A stretch of 18,909 bases of DNA from PGZG01 sp040235405. GTDB lineage: Bacteria; Pseudomonadota; Gammaproteobacteria; Pseudomonadales; Alcanivoracaceae. The translations under genes were made by a program, and so were the position numbers. The stretch spans positions 1 through 18,909 of the forward strand of contig JBECKT010000127.1 in NCBI GenBank assembly GCA_040235405.1, written 5' to 3'. Shown one piece after another: positions 6,387 through 13,149 of this stretch (position 1 is its first letter; each line of letters opens with the position of its first letter). A model generated the notes under the pieces. That model saw nothing but the letters and a program-made list of their open reading frames with translations. It was not told where the DNA came from and made no database searches.

Positions 6387-7342
6387 GCCGCATCAGTGCG
6401 TACCAGTGCAATCTGCTCCGCCTCCTCCTGAATCAACTTGCGCAGCCAGCGATGTGCTGCGTTGTGGTGGAGCAACGCTGACCACGCCATTTTGAGCTCA
6501 AACTCCGGAATCGGAAACGGCGGCTCCTTGATCACCAGACTGGAATTTTCTGCCTGCATCCGCGCCACCCGGGTGGGCAGCGTTGCCACCAGATCATTGT
6601 TCATCGCCAGCAAAGCCGGCATCTGGTAGTGGCGAGTAAAGATCGAGATCTTGCGACTCTTGCCAATTCGCATCAGCGCCTGATCAATCCAGCCAAGCCC
6701 GCCAAGCTTGTCCGGATTCATCCCGAAGCCGACACCGAAACCGGTTTTTGATACCCAGATATGCTGGGCCGTCAGGTAACTATCCAGATTGAAGCTGCCG
6801 GATATCGGGTTATCCCGATTCAGCAGACAGGAAAATGAATCCTTCCACAACGTCACCTGGTGGAAGGACTGGGGGATCTCGTTGAAGCGGTTAATGGCCA
6901 TATCCACTCGCCCCTGCTCCATGTCGGCGTAGCTGACATCGGATGGGGTCAGAAAATCGAGCACCAGATTGGGCGCCTCTGCCCGCAGTCGCCGGACTAT
7001 ATGTGGCACCAGAGTGGCTTCGGCATAATCGCTGGTCATGATCCGGAACACCCGCCGGCTGTCTGCCGGACGAAACACTTCGTCGGGAGTCAGCATCAGC
7101 TCGGTTTGGGCCAGCACCTGCCGAACCAGCGGCTGCAACTGCAGCGCTCGCTCTGTCGCTGTCATGCCATCAGAGGTCCGAATCAGCAGGGGGTCGTTGA
7201 ACAATTCGCGTAACCGCTTCAAGCCATTACTCATGGCTGGCTGGGTAATACCGAGCTGCTCGGCAGCCCGGGTCACGTTCTGCTCGCGCAGCAGAACGTC
7301 CAGATACTTGAGCAGGTTCAGGTCCACCCTTCCAACATTCAC
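6383..7342 (-). CDS. LysR-family transcriptional regulator
   Basis: A 319-residue LysR-type regulator. The N-terminal winged helix-turn-helix is clear: VDLNLLKYLDVLLREQNVTR then AAEQLGITQPAMSNGLKRLR (about 6-45) and FNDPLLIRTSDGM. A LysR substrate-binding domain follows (about 95-300). The style of the DNA-binding domain (DLNLL, LLIR, MTATERA) is that of the NodD/LeuO/SyrM-like branch; the inducer cannot be read. The start is GTG at 7342, with GGAG about 10 bases before it. Its stop overlaps that of the PTPS-like gene by 4 bp within TTAA. It is divergent from the amrZ-like gene, and such regulators often control the divergent promoter, so a link to the quorum-sensing operon is possible but unproven. 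Confidence 0.92.
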   Translation of the reverse strand: MNVGRVDLNLLKYLDVLLREQNVTRAAEQLGITQPAMSNGLKRLRELFNDPLLIRTSDGMTATERALQLQPLVRQVLAQTELMLTPDEVFRPADSRRVFRIMTSDYAEATLVPHIVRRLRAEAPNLVLDFLTPSDVSYADMEQGRVDMAINRFNEIPQSFHQVTLWKDSFSCLLNRDNPISGSFNLDSYLTAQHIWVSKTGFGVGFGMNPDKLGGLGWIDQALMRIGKSRKISIFTRHYQMPALLAMNNDLVATLPTRVARMQAENSSLVIKEPPFPIPEFELKMAWSALLHHNAAHRWLRKLIQEEAEQIALVRTDAA

Positions 7343-7373
7343 AGCCTGAATACTCCGAAATAAGATAATAAAC

Positions 7374-7391
7374 CATGGAAATTATGCCATG
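7374..7391. promoter_or_regulatory. Inverted repeat, possible LysR operator
   Basis: CATGG (7374-7378) and CCATG (7387-7391) form a perfect inverted repeat around an AT-rich 8-bp spacer, 32 bp upstream of the LysR GTG. Size and place fit an autoregulatory LysR site, although the spacing is T-N12-A rather than the classical T-N11-A. Confidence 0.4.
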
Positions 7392-7426
7392 TTTCAGTCA
7401 GTTAATGCCCTATCTCCTGGTGGGTG

Positions 7427-7441
7427 ATGTCAAAATGACAT
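7427..7441. promoter_or_regulatory. Inverted repeat over the amrZ-like promoter -35, possible operator
   Basis: ATGTCA-AAA-TGACAT is a perfect inverted repeat with 6-bp arms and a 3-bp spacer. Its right half covers the candidate -35 ATGACA, so a bound protein would block or recruit polymerase. Confidence 0.45.
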
Positions 7442-7462
7442 GGTTGACCCTGCCCGTATAGT
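7435..7462 (+). promoter_or_regulatory. Candidate promoter of amrZ-like gene and lqsSR
   Basis: ATGACA (7435-7440), 16 bp, then TATAGT (7457-7462), each 5 of 6 to consensus. An alternative is TTGACC (7444-7449) with TATTTA (7466-7471), also 16 bp apart. The leader would be about 95-100 nt and holds a 10-bp direct repeat CCTCGCCCTG (7515-7524 and 7530-7539). Confidence 0.5.
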
Positions 7463-7566
7463 GCGTATTTACTGGCTACCAGATATTTGCGACGGGGCCG
7501 AACAGACAACTTTTCCTCGCCCTGCTTTCCCTCGCCCTGATTGAAACGAAGACAAGGACCCGCGCC

Positions 7567-7902
7567 ATGATCCGATTCGACAAAGCCCCCGGAGAAGCCC
7601 GGGTTGAGATCGAAAAATTCGTAGTTCGCCTGCCCGGTGGCATGCGTCAGGCCATTGCCGAGGTTGCACGACGCAGTCGTCGCAGCATGAACTCGGAAAT
7701 TGTCGCACGCCTTGAGCGCAGCCTGGCAGAGAGCGATGTCATTGAAACCATCAGCGAGCAACCGATGGTGGCAACGCCATCACTGCGCGCCGTTGACAGC
7801 TCCGATACTGCCGCCGGCAACGACAATGAACGCCGGCTTCTGCAGGCATTTCGCAAGCTGGAACCAGGCAAGCGCGAAGCCGTACTGAAATTGCTCGACT
7901 GA
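7567..7902 (+). CDS. amrZ: AmrZ/AlgZ-like ribbon-helix-helix transcription factor
   Basis: A 111-residue Arc/Mnt-class DNA-binding protein. The ribbon EKFVVRLPGGMRQAIAEVAR and helices RSMNSEIVARLERSL (about 16-53) match Pseudomonas AmrZ (DKFVVRLPEGMR...RSMNSEIIARLEQSL) almost word for word, including the Lys, Val and Arg of the beta strand that contact DNA (Lys17, Val19, Arg21). The C-terminal segment ERRLLQAFRKLEPGKREAVL also resembles the AmrZ tetramerisation end. AmrZ activates or represses alginate, twitching, flagellar and c-di-GMP genes. AAGGA stands 8 bases before the ATG. The lqsS gene follows 40 bp downstream in the same direction. The targets here are unknown; autoregulation is likely by analogy. 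Confidence 0.87.
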   Translation: MIRFDKAPGEARVEIEKFVVRLPGGMRQAIAEVARRSRRSMNSEIVARLERSLAESDVIETISEQPMVATPSLRAVDSSDTAAGNDNERRLLQAFRKLEPGKREAVLKLLD

Positions 7903-7916
7903 CCCGCTCCTGCGGG
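7903..7916 (+). terminator. Short hairpin between amrZ-like gene and lqsS (possible attenuator)
   Basis: CCCGC-TCCT-GCGGG is a perfect 5-bp stem with a 4-base loop immediately after the amrZ-like stop. The T-rich stretch (TCTTTGTT, 7923-7930) is weak and displaced, so it may only reduce read-through into lqsSR. Confidence 0.35.
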
Positions 7917-7942
7917 CCAGCGTCTTTGTTACAGGACCATCA

Positions 7943-9259
7943 ATGCGTCGGCTAATGCCCGATGAGCGGGCTTTCTTTGTACGACTGACTACTGCCGTTC
8001 GCGAAAGTGCTCACTATTCACGCTACAACGCGCCGATGGTTGGCGTGCTCGGCGTGATTGGCTTCCCGCTATACTACTTTGTCTGGCATGACATGTTCCC
8101 GCAGCCCTATGAGAATTTCTGGCTGCGACTTGCCGGCACGGCAATCTGCCTGCCACTGATATTTTCCCGCTATTGGCCCAAAAAACTGAAGGACCATTTC
8201 GCCAGCTACTGGCTGATGACAATGGTTTTCACCCTGCCATTCTTTTTTACCTACATGCTACTGCGCAACGACATGTCGTTGATCTGGGCAATGTCGACAA
8301 TGGCGGCGTTGTTTCTCCTGGTGCTGGCACTGCATGACTGGTTACTGGTTATTCTGACATCGCTGGGCGGATCCATACTGGCATGGGTAGCGTTCTGGCT
8401 AACCTCAAACCAGCCACCAGAAATAGATGCCTATCTGGCTCAGCTGCCGGTTTACCTCTTTGTCATCATCGCCGGCAGTGTTTTCAACTACACCGCACAA
8501 ATGGTCAAAGACGAGAAGCTGGATGCTTATGCCTCCGTCGGCCGCAATATCGCCCACGAGCTACGCACACCGTTGCTGGGCATGAAAGGCGCGGCAGTAG
8601 CCATTCGAAGTTATCTTCCCGAACTCACTCATGCGTATCAACTGGCCCACGACGCCGGCCTGCCGGTACGGGAACTGAGGGCGTCACGACTGGAACAACT
8701 CAGCAAGGCGGCCAACTCCATTGATGAGGAAATTGATTACTCCAACGTCATCATAGACATGCTTCTGCTAAGCGCGGGACAAGCATCCCTGAAAGCAGAT
8801 GATCAGGGGCGGCATTCCGCTCGGGCCACTATCGCCACAGCAATGGCGCGCTATCCGTTCAAATCAGACCACGAGCACGCGCTGGTATCGGTCGATGCCA
8901 ACACCGATTTTACCTACTGCGGCTCAGCGCTGCTGATAACCCATGCCCTTTTCAACCTTCTCAAGAACGCTCTTCACAGCGTGCTGAAGGCTGGAAAGGG
9001 TAGTATCACTATCAGCGTCGTTAGCAACAGGGTTGAGAATCAGATCATTGTCCGCGATACCGGCATGGGGATATCAACCACTGACCAGCGTCATTTGTTT
9101 GAGCATTTCTATAGCTCAAAATCCATCGAAGAGGGATCGGGTGTAGGCCTTTCCTTCTGCAAAAAAGCGATGGAGAGTATGGGCGGGGGCATTTTGTGCC
9201 GCTCTGTGGTCGGCGAATATGCCGAGTTTATTCTGACTTTCCCCAAAGATGAGCCATGA
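7943..9259 (+). CDS. lqsS: CqsS/LqsS-type quorum-sensing sensor histidine kinase
   Basis: A 438-residue membrane histidine kinase. The N-terminal 185 residues hold about six hydrophobic helices and closely recall the autoinducer-binding region of Vibrio CqsS: GFPLYYFVWHDMFPQPYENF (40-59), TLPFFFTYMLLRND (97-110) and SLIWAMSTMAALFL (112-125). The kinase core follows: H-box IAHELRTPL with phospho-acceptor His205, N-box HALFNLLKNAL (Asn338, Asn342), G1 RDTGMGIS (371-378) and G2 GSGVGLSFCKKAM (398-410). It lacks the receiver domain that is fused to Vibrio CqsS, like Legionella LqsS. AGGA lies 6 bases before the ATG. Its stop overlaps the lqsR start (ATGA). The ligand is expected to be an alpha-hydroxyketone made by the adjacent synthase. 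Confidence 0.92.
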   Translation: MRRLMPDERAFFVRLTTAVRESAHYSRYNAPMVGVLGVIGFPLYYFVWHDMFPQPYENFWLRLAGTAICLPLIFSRYWPKKLKDHFASYWLMTMVFTLPFFFTYMLLRNDMSLIWAMSTMAALFLLVLALHDWLLVILTSLGGSILAWVAFWLTSNQPPEIDAYLAQLPVYLFVIIAGSVFNYTAQMVKDEKLDAYASVGRNIAHELRTPLLGMKGAAVAIRSYLPELTHAYQLAHDAGLPVRELRASRLEQLSKAANSIDEEIDYSNVIIDMLLLSAGQASLKADDQGRHSARATIATAMARYPFKSDHEHALVSVDANTDFTYCGSALLITHALFNLLKNALHSVLKAGKGSITISVVSNRVENQIIVRDTGMGISTTDQRHLFEHFYSSKSIEEGSGVGLSFCKKAMESMGGGILCRSVVGEYAEFILTFPKDEP

Positions 9260-10263
9260 CAACAAAGTCGATTTTGCCGTACTACCATCCATCGACCGTT
9301 GTTTTTGTCGATGACAATCAACGCTTCCTGAGCAGCTTCACGCTAATGCTCCCGGAGCAGCTTGCATTCCGCTGTTTCTCCAGTACCAGTATCGCGATCG
9401 AATTCATTAATAACAGCGGACCGGCCGTGCCTCTGGATCAGCGCTGCTTTTCATTGCTCGGCCGACAGCATGGCGTCGAGGGGGCGATCCGGCTGGATCT
9501 GGCTCTCATTGAGCAGGAGATCAGCAACCCGGATCGTTTCCGTGACATCTCGGTAGTCGTCGTCGATTACGACATGCCGGAGATGAACGGCCTCAAGTTC
9601 TGCGCGCAGATTCAGAATCGGAGAATCAAGAAAATCCTGCTCACCGGCGTCGGCGATGAGAAAGTTGCTGTCAGGGCGTTCAATGATGGCCTGATAGACA
9701 GGTTCCTGACCAAGAGCGACCCCGAAATAGAGAAGAAGATCAATCAGACCATTTCCGAGCTTCAAAGAAGGTACTTCGAAGACATCTCTTCAATGATCCA
9801 GAATACGCTTTCCCTGAAATCTCCGGAGTTCATTCGCGACCCGGAATTCATTGCCATGTTCCATGCAATGATCGGGACAAAGCACATTGTCGAGTATTAC
9901 TATGTAGAGGATCCGAACGGGTTCCTGTTGGTGACTCATGATGGTCAGCTTTATCGGCTGGTTGTATTCAGTGAAAATCAGGCAGATGAGCAGCTTTTCT
10001 CTATTCGAAAATTCGATCCACCTGCAGATATAGTTAGTCGCCTTAAGAGCAAACAGGCGGTTATCTGGTTGTGGGCATCTCCGGAAGATCTGGATGAGCC
10101 GGGTGATTTTGACTGGCACGAATACATTCACCCTGCAAAAAAGATTTCCGGGCGAAAGTCCTGGCTGTACGCATTGGTAGAAAACCCGCCTGCTGACATC
10201 GAGTACGATGAACAGCAGGCAAGTTACGCATCCTATCTCGCTCAACTGGATGCTACAGCCTGA
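9256..10263 (+). CDS. lqsR: LqsR-type response regulator
   Basis: A 335-residue protein with an N-terminal receiver domain. The acidic pocket FVDD (17-20), the phospho-acceptor Asp104 in VVVDYDMPEMNG, Thr130 in ILLTG and Lys153 in LTKSD are all present. About 45 extra residues (roughly 55-98) push the acceptor Asp far from its normal place near 54, a layout I associate with Legionella LqsR. The C-terminal half (about 175-335) is not a standard helix-turn-helix, GGDEF or EAL output; it is mixed alpha/beta, Trp- and Asp-rich, consistent with the separate C-terminal domain of LqsR. Its start overlaps the lqsS stop, so kinase and regulator are coupled and very likely partners. A+T content rises toward the 3' end. 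Confidence 0.83.
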   Translation: MTTKSILPYYHPSTVVFVDDNQRFLSSFTLMLPEQLAFRCFSSTSIAIEFINNSGPAVPLDQRCFSLLGRQHGVEGAIRLDLALIEQEISNPDRFRDISVVVVDYDMPEMNGLKFCAQIQNRRIKKILLTGVGDEKVAVRAFNDGLIDRFLTKSDPEIEKKINQTISELQRRYFEDISSMIQNTLSLKSPEFIRDPEFIAMFHAMIGTKHIVEYYYVEDPNGFLLVTHDGQLYRLVVFSENQADEQLFSIRKFDPPADIVSRLKSKQAVIWLWASPEDLDEPGDFDWHEYIHPAKKISGRKSWLYALVENPPADIEYDEQQASYASYLAQLDATA

Positions 10264-10313
10264 CCCTGATGAAGCAAGGGCAGGCGAATACCTCCCGTCG
10301 TCACAGCCAGCCA

Positions 10314-11585
10314 CTACGACCCGCTGACTGATCGCAACCCTACGATGGATCTGGCACTGTTTTCGCGGCGGCGGGTGGAAGGCCAGGCCCACATGCCAAT
10401 CTGATCGCGAATAGCCTCACAGCCATGCAGTACTTTCTCAATATCCTCAACCGTCAGCGTTGCATTCATACTCATTCTAACCAGTGAGCGCTTTTTGGGT
10501 GTTGCGGGCGCACAGAACACCGAACCGAAGATATCCTGTTCCTCCAGTGCTTCTCGCAATCTCAATGTGTCGTACTCAAGACCGGCTTCAAGGGCGATAA
10601 TCTGCGACTGGCTCGTCTCGACGTTATAACCCAGATCAGCCAGCCCCTGACGCACCATATCGGCATTTTTCTGAACGGCTACACGACGCCAGTCATCGCG
10701 GATGACGATATCCAGCGTCTTGTCCAGCGCTGCCAATTCATGCGGCAGCAAACAAGAGCTGAATATGGCCGGCCGGGCAGTGAACCAGAAGTAGTCACTG
10801 AAACCTTCGGGGCACAGCACCAGCCCGGCCCTTCCGGCAAATGCCTTCGCCAGACTTGCGGTAATAAAATCAACCTGACTGGTCAGCCCCAGCTGCGCGA
10901 CAAGGCCGGCGCCCTGCGGTCCATGGGTGCCCAATGAATGCGACTCATCGACAATCACCATGCAGCCCATCGAGCGGGCAAGCGCAATGATTTCGCGAAG
11001 CTTGCAGACGCTGCCGTTGGTGCTGTAAACGGAGTCCACGCAAACTACGCCGGCCCCATGCGCCGACAGCTGCCTGCGCAAATGCGCCACATCATTGTGC
11101 CGCCAGGCATGTGCTTCTGCCCCGGCACTCAGGATGCCTTCCCACAGAGATGCATGGGCATGCATATCGATATATACAGGCACACCCGGGCCGGCGATAG
11201 ATTGCAACAAACCGACGTTGGCAGCATAACCGGACTGGGACAGAATCGCCTCCGGCATGCCGGTCCATTTGGCAAACCGGCTTTCCAGGCTGCTCTGAGG
11301 TGTATCGCCATGAAGAAAGACACCGGACATCAATACGCTGTCACCGGTTTCCCTGAGGGCATCGACCTGGGCCTGAACAATCTCCGGATGATTGGCGATG
11401 GCGAGATAATCGTTGCTGATCAGCCGCACTGAGCCCTTCCCGGGAGAAACACCGCGCATGATATGCCTGCCTTTCCATTCGGTCTGCCAGCGATCAACGC
11501 GAAACGCATTCATCCTTTGGCCGAGAAGTTGCTGAATGGACGAAATGCTGTCTGAGCCTGGTCGTACCGATACTGAAAAAGTCAT
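10314..11585 (-). CDS. lqsA: CqsA/LqsA-type alpha-hydroxyketone autoinducer synthase
   Basis: A 423-residue PLP enzyme of the alpha-oxoamine synthase group. It follows Vibrio CqsA along its length: LISNDYLAIANHPEI (55-69), LSQSGYAANVGLLQSI (115-130), VYIDMHAHASLWEG (137-150), VDSVYSTNGSV, VDESHSLGTHGPQGAG (212-227; Asp213 and His216 bind PLP), SLAKAFAGRAG with the Schiff-base Lys247, PAIFSSCLLP, and FGSVFCAPAT. These residues, and above all SLWEG, DESHSLGTHGP and FGSVFC, separate it from BioF and Kbl. CqsA makes the CAI-1 precursor from an acyl-CoA and S-adenosylmethionine; LqsA makes LAI-1. I chose the ATG at 11585 (GGAG 8 bases upstream); the frame runs on to 11729 without family sequence. 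It is convergent with lqsR, 50 bp apart, with no strong terminator. Confidence 0.93.
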   Translation of the reverse strand: MTFSVSVRPGSDSISSIQQLLGQRMNAFRVDRWQTEWKGRHIMRGVSPGKGSVRLISNDYLAIANHPEIVQAQVDALRETGDSVLMSGVFLHGDTPQSSLESRFAKWTGMPEAILSQSGYAANVGLLQSIAGPGVPVYIDMHAHASLWEGILSAGAEAHAWRHNDVAHLRRQLSAHGAGVVCVDSVYSTNGSVCKLREIIALARSMGCMVIVDESHSLGTHGPQGAGLVAQLGLTSQVDFITASLAKAFAGRAGLVLCPEGFSDYFWFTARPAIFSSCLLPHELAALDKTLDIVIRDDWRRVAVQKNADMVRQGLADLGYNVETSQSQIIALEAGLEYDTLRLREALEEQDIFGSVFCAPATPKKRSLVRMSMNATLTVEDIEKVLHGCEAIRDQIGMWAWPSTRRRENSARSIVGLRSVSGS

Positions 11586-11910
11586 GATGAAATCTCCGCT
11601 GGTTGATTGATTCAGTGAAGAATCAGGCATCTTCACAGCGGATAATGTGGCACCATCACCAGACAATTTATCCGTGATTTGCCGATAAAGGACGCAATTG
11701 ATTCCATAGGGAAGCAATTTTAAAATCATTTAGATATCACGGAAGAATCATATGGATATTTTCGAGATATCGGAAAGCCCCTCCTCCATTACCCCCGAAA
11801 AGGCTCGCGACAGACAAGGGCATGTGGCATGCAATGGCATAATGATGTTATAAATTGGCAACCGGCCCCGGCGACCGCAACGACAAATCAGTTTGCATAA
11901 GGAAAGTGCA
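11586..11910. promoter_or_regulatory. Divergent control region between lqsA and the diguanylate cyclase
   Basis: A 325-bp A+T-rich region. Nearest lqsA, TGATTC-N6-GAATCA (11608-11625) is a perfect inverted repeat that would fold into a hairpin in the leader, about 10 bases upstream of the lqsA Shine-Dalgarno. Further up, TTTATC-N11-GATAAA (11667-11689) is a second inverted repeat of operator size, about 80-105 bp before the lqsA start. On the cyclase side, TGGCAT repeats at 11825-11830 and 11835-11840 lie before an extended -10. No clear -35/-10 pair for lqsA could be chosen by eye. Confidence 0.45.
11846..11854 (+). promoter_or_regulatory. Extended -10 of the diguanylate cyclase gene
   Basis: TGTTATAAA: a TGn motif followed by TATAAA (5 of 6 to consensus), about 56 bases before the ATG. 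A -35 match is weak, as expected for an extended -10 promoter. Confidence 0.45.
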
Positions 11911-13143
11911 ATGAACGCCGATAAGCGCCATTTCTCCGATCGCCCCCTCCCGGACGGCTCAGACATACGTCTGCCCTGGCATTTAGGCCTGCCCGCCCAA
12001 CTGGAACACTCCTTCCGTATTTATTTACTTGGCCTGTCCAGAACGCTTATCCGATCATCTTTTATTATCGTCGTCATCCTGCTGCTGGGCGGCAGTATGG
12101 TCGAGATGTTGATTGACCCCGACAGCGCCATGCATAGCTGGAGAGCCAGATTACTGGCCATCATGGCCGCCAGCTTCGCCTGGTGGGCAGCGGCCCCCGG
12201 CCGACCCGATCACTTGCTGCAACCGGCGGTTTGCCTTACCGCACTGGTTGTGTCGCTGTCGAATAATTATCTGGGCGCGACAGTCGATCACGAGCTTTAT
12301 TACAGTTACTACCTGTTCAACTTGCTGGCCATCCTGCTGATGGGCACTCTGTTTCGCATCACTCTGCGCTGGGCGCTGATGACCAGCGCAATTATTCTGC
12401 TGGTGATGCTGATTTCCATGCTCGCCTTCAGCCCCCTGAGCAGCGCCGAAGCGTTGATGCTATTCTTTTTTGTCATGGCCGGAGGCATACTCAGCCTCTA
12501 CGGCCAATACAATTTCGAAAGGCTGCAACGTCAGTATTATCTGGCTGAACGGGTGCTGGCCATGCACCGCAACGAACTGCACTCTGCCAATATAGTTCTG
12601 GAGAGTCAGGCCAGCGAAGATGCACTCACGGGCACCGTCAATCGGCGCGGCCTGGAAGATCGGCTGGGGCGCCTGATCCATCAGCAGAAGCAGCAAACAC
12701 CGCGGCAAGGAAATCTGTTTGTCCTGCTGTTTGATATTGATTTCTTCAAGCAGTACAACGACAACTATGGACATCTTGCCGGTGATGACTGCCTCCGCAC
12801 CGTATCCATGGTTGTCCAATCCATGATCCAGAGCGAATCCGATTTCATCGCTCGCTACGGTGGTGAAGAATTTCTGGTCGTGCTGAACCGGGTTCGCCTG
12901 AATGATGCACTGATATTTGCCGAACGCGTGCGAGATCGCATAGAGAAGCAGGGCATTGAGCATCGTGCATCACGCTGTAGCAATGTCATCACGATCAGTG
13001 CCGGAGTTGCCGCCTGGCGACCCGGAATTATTCAATGTGCTGATCTGATTCACCTGGCTGACGAGGCGCTCTACGAAGCCAAACGCCTTGGCAGGAACCG
13101 GGTCGTCATGATTGATGAAGCAGGCACCCTGCAGCCAATGTAA
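11911..13143 (+). CDS. Membrane diguanylate cyclase (GGDEF domain)
   Basis: A 410-residue cyclase that would make c-di-GMP from two GTP at the inner membrane. Six hydrophobic helices occupy about 50-199, then a helical linker, then a complete GGDEF domain from about 233. The metal and substrate residues are intact: FDIDFFKQYND (274-284), GHLAGDD, and the active-site loop RYGGEEF (315-321). The inhibitory I-site RxxD is not present: the aligned bases encode SESD (308-311). The ATG at 11911 has AAGGA 7 bases upstream; a TTG at 11893 is in frame but less likely. It is divergent from lqsA and convergent with the M23 gene, 6 bp apart. The sensory role of the membrane part is unknown. Confidence 0.92.
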   Translation: MNADKRHFSDRPLPDGSDIRLPWHLGLPAQLEHSFRIYLLGLSRTLIRSSFIIVVILLLGGSMVEMLIDPDSAMHSWRARLLAIMAASFAWWAAAPGRPDHLLQPAVCLTALVVSLSNNYLGATVDHELYYSYYLFNLLAILLMGTLFRITLRWALMTSAIILLVMLISMLAFSPLSSAEALMLFFFVMAGGILSLYGQYNFERLQRQYYLAERVLAMHRNELHSANIVLESQASEDALTGTVNRRGLEDRLGRLIHQQKQQTPRQGNLFVLLFDIDFFKQYNDNYGHLAGDDCLRTVSMVVQSMIQSESDFIARYGGEEFLVVLNRVRLNDALIFAERVRDRIEKQGIEHRASRCSNVITISAGVAAWRPGIIQCADLIHLADEALYEAKRLGRNRVVMIDEAGTLQPM

Positions 13144-13149
13144 TGCACG

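Noticed and set aside
10264..10313. Possible terminator between lqsR and lqsA (CCCT...AGGG)
   Set aside because: The stem is only four pairs with a long loop and no T-run.
10314..11585. Reading the PLP enzyme as BioF or Kbl
   Set aside because: Motifs SLWEG, VDSVYST, DESHSLGTHGPQGAG and FGSVFC fit CqsA, and a CqsS-type kinase lies next to it; no biotin or threonine-breakdown gene is nearby.
11586..11729. N-terminal extension of LqsA by 48 residues
   Set aside because: No family similarity, A+T-rich leader with inverted repeats, and a good Shine-Dalgarno just before the ATG at 11585.
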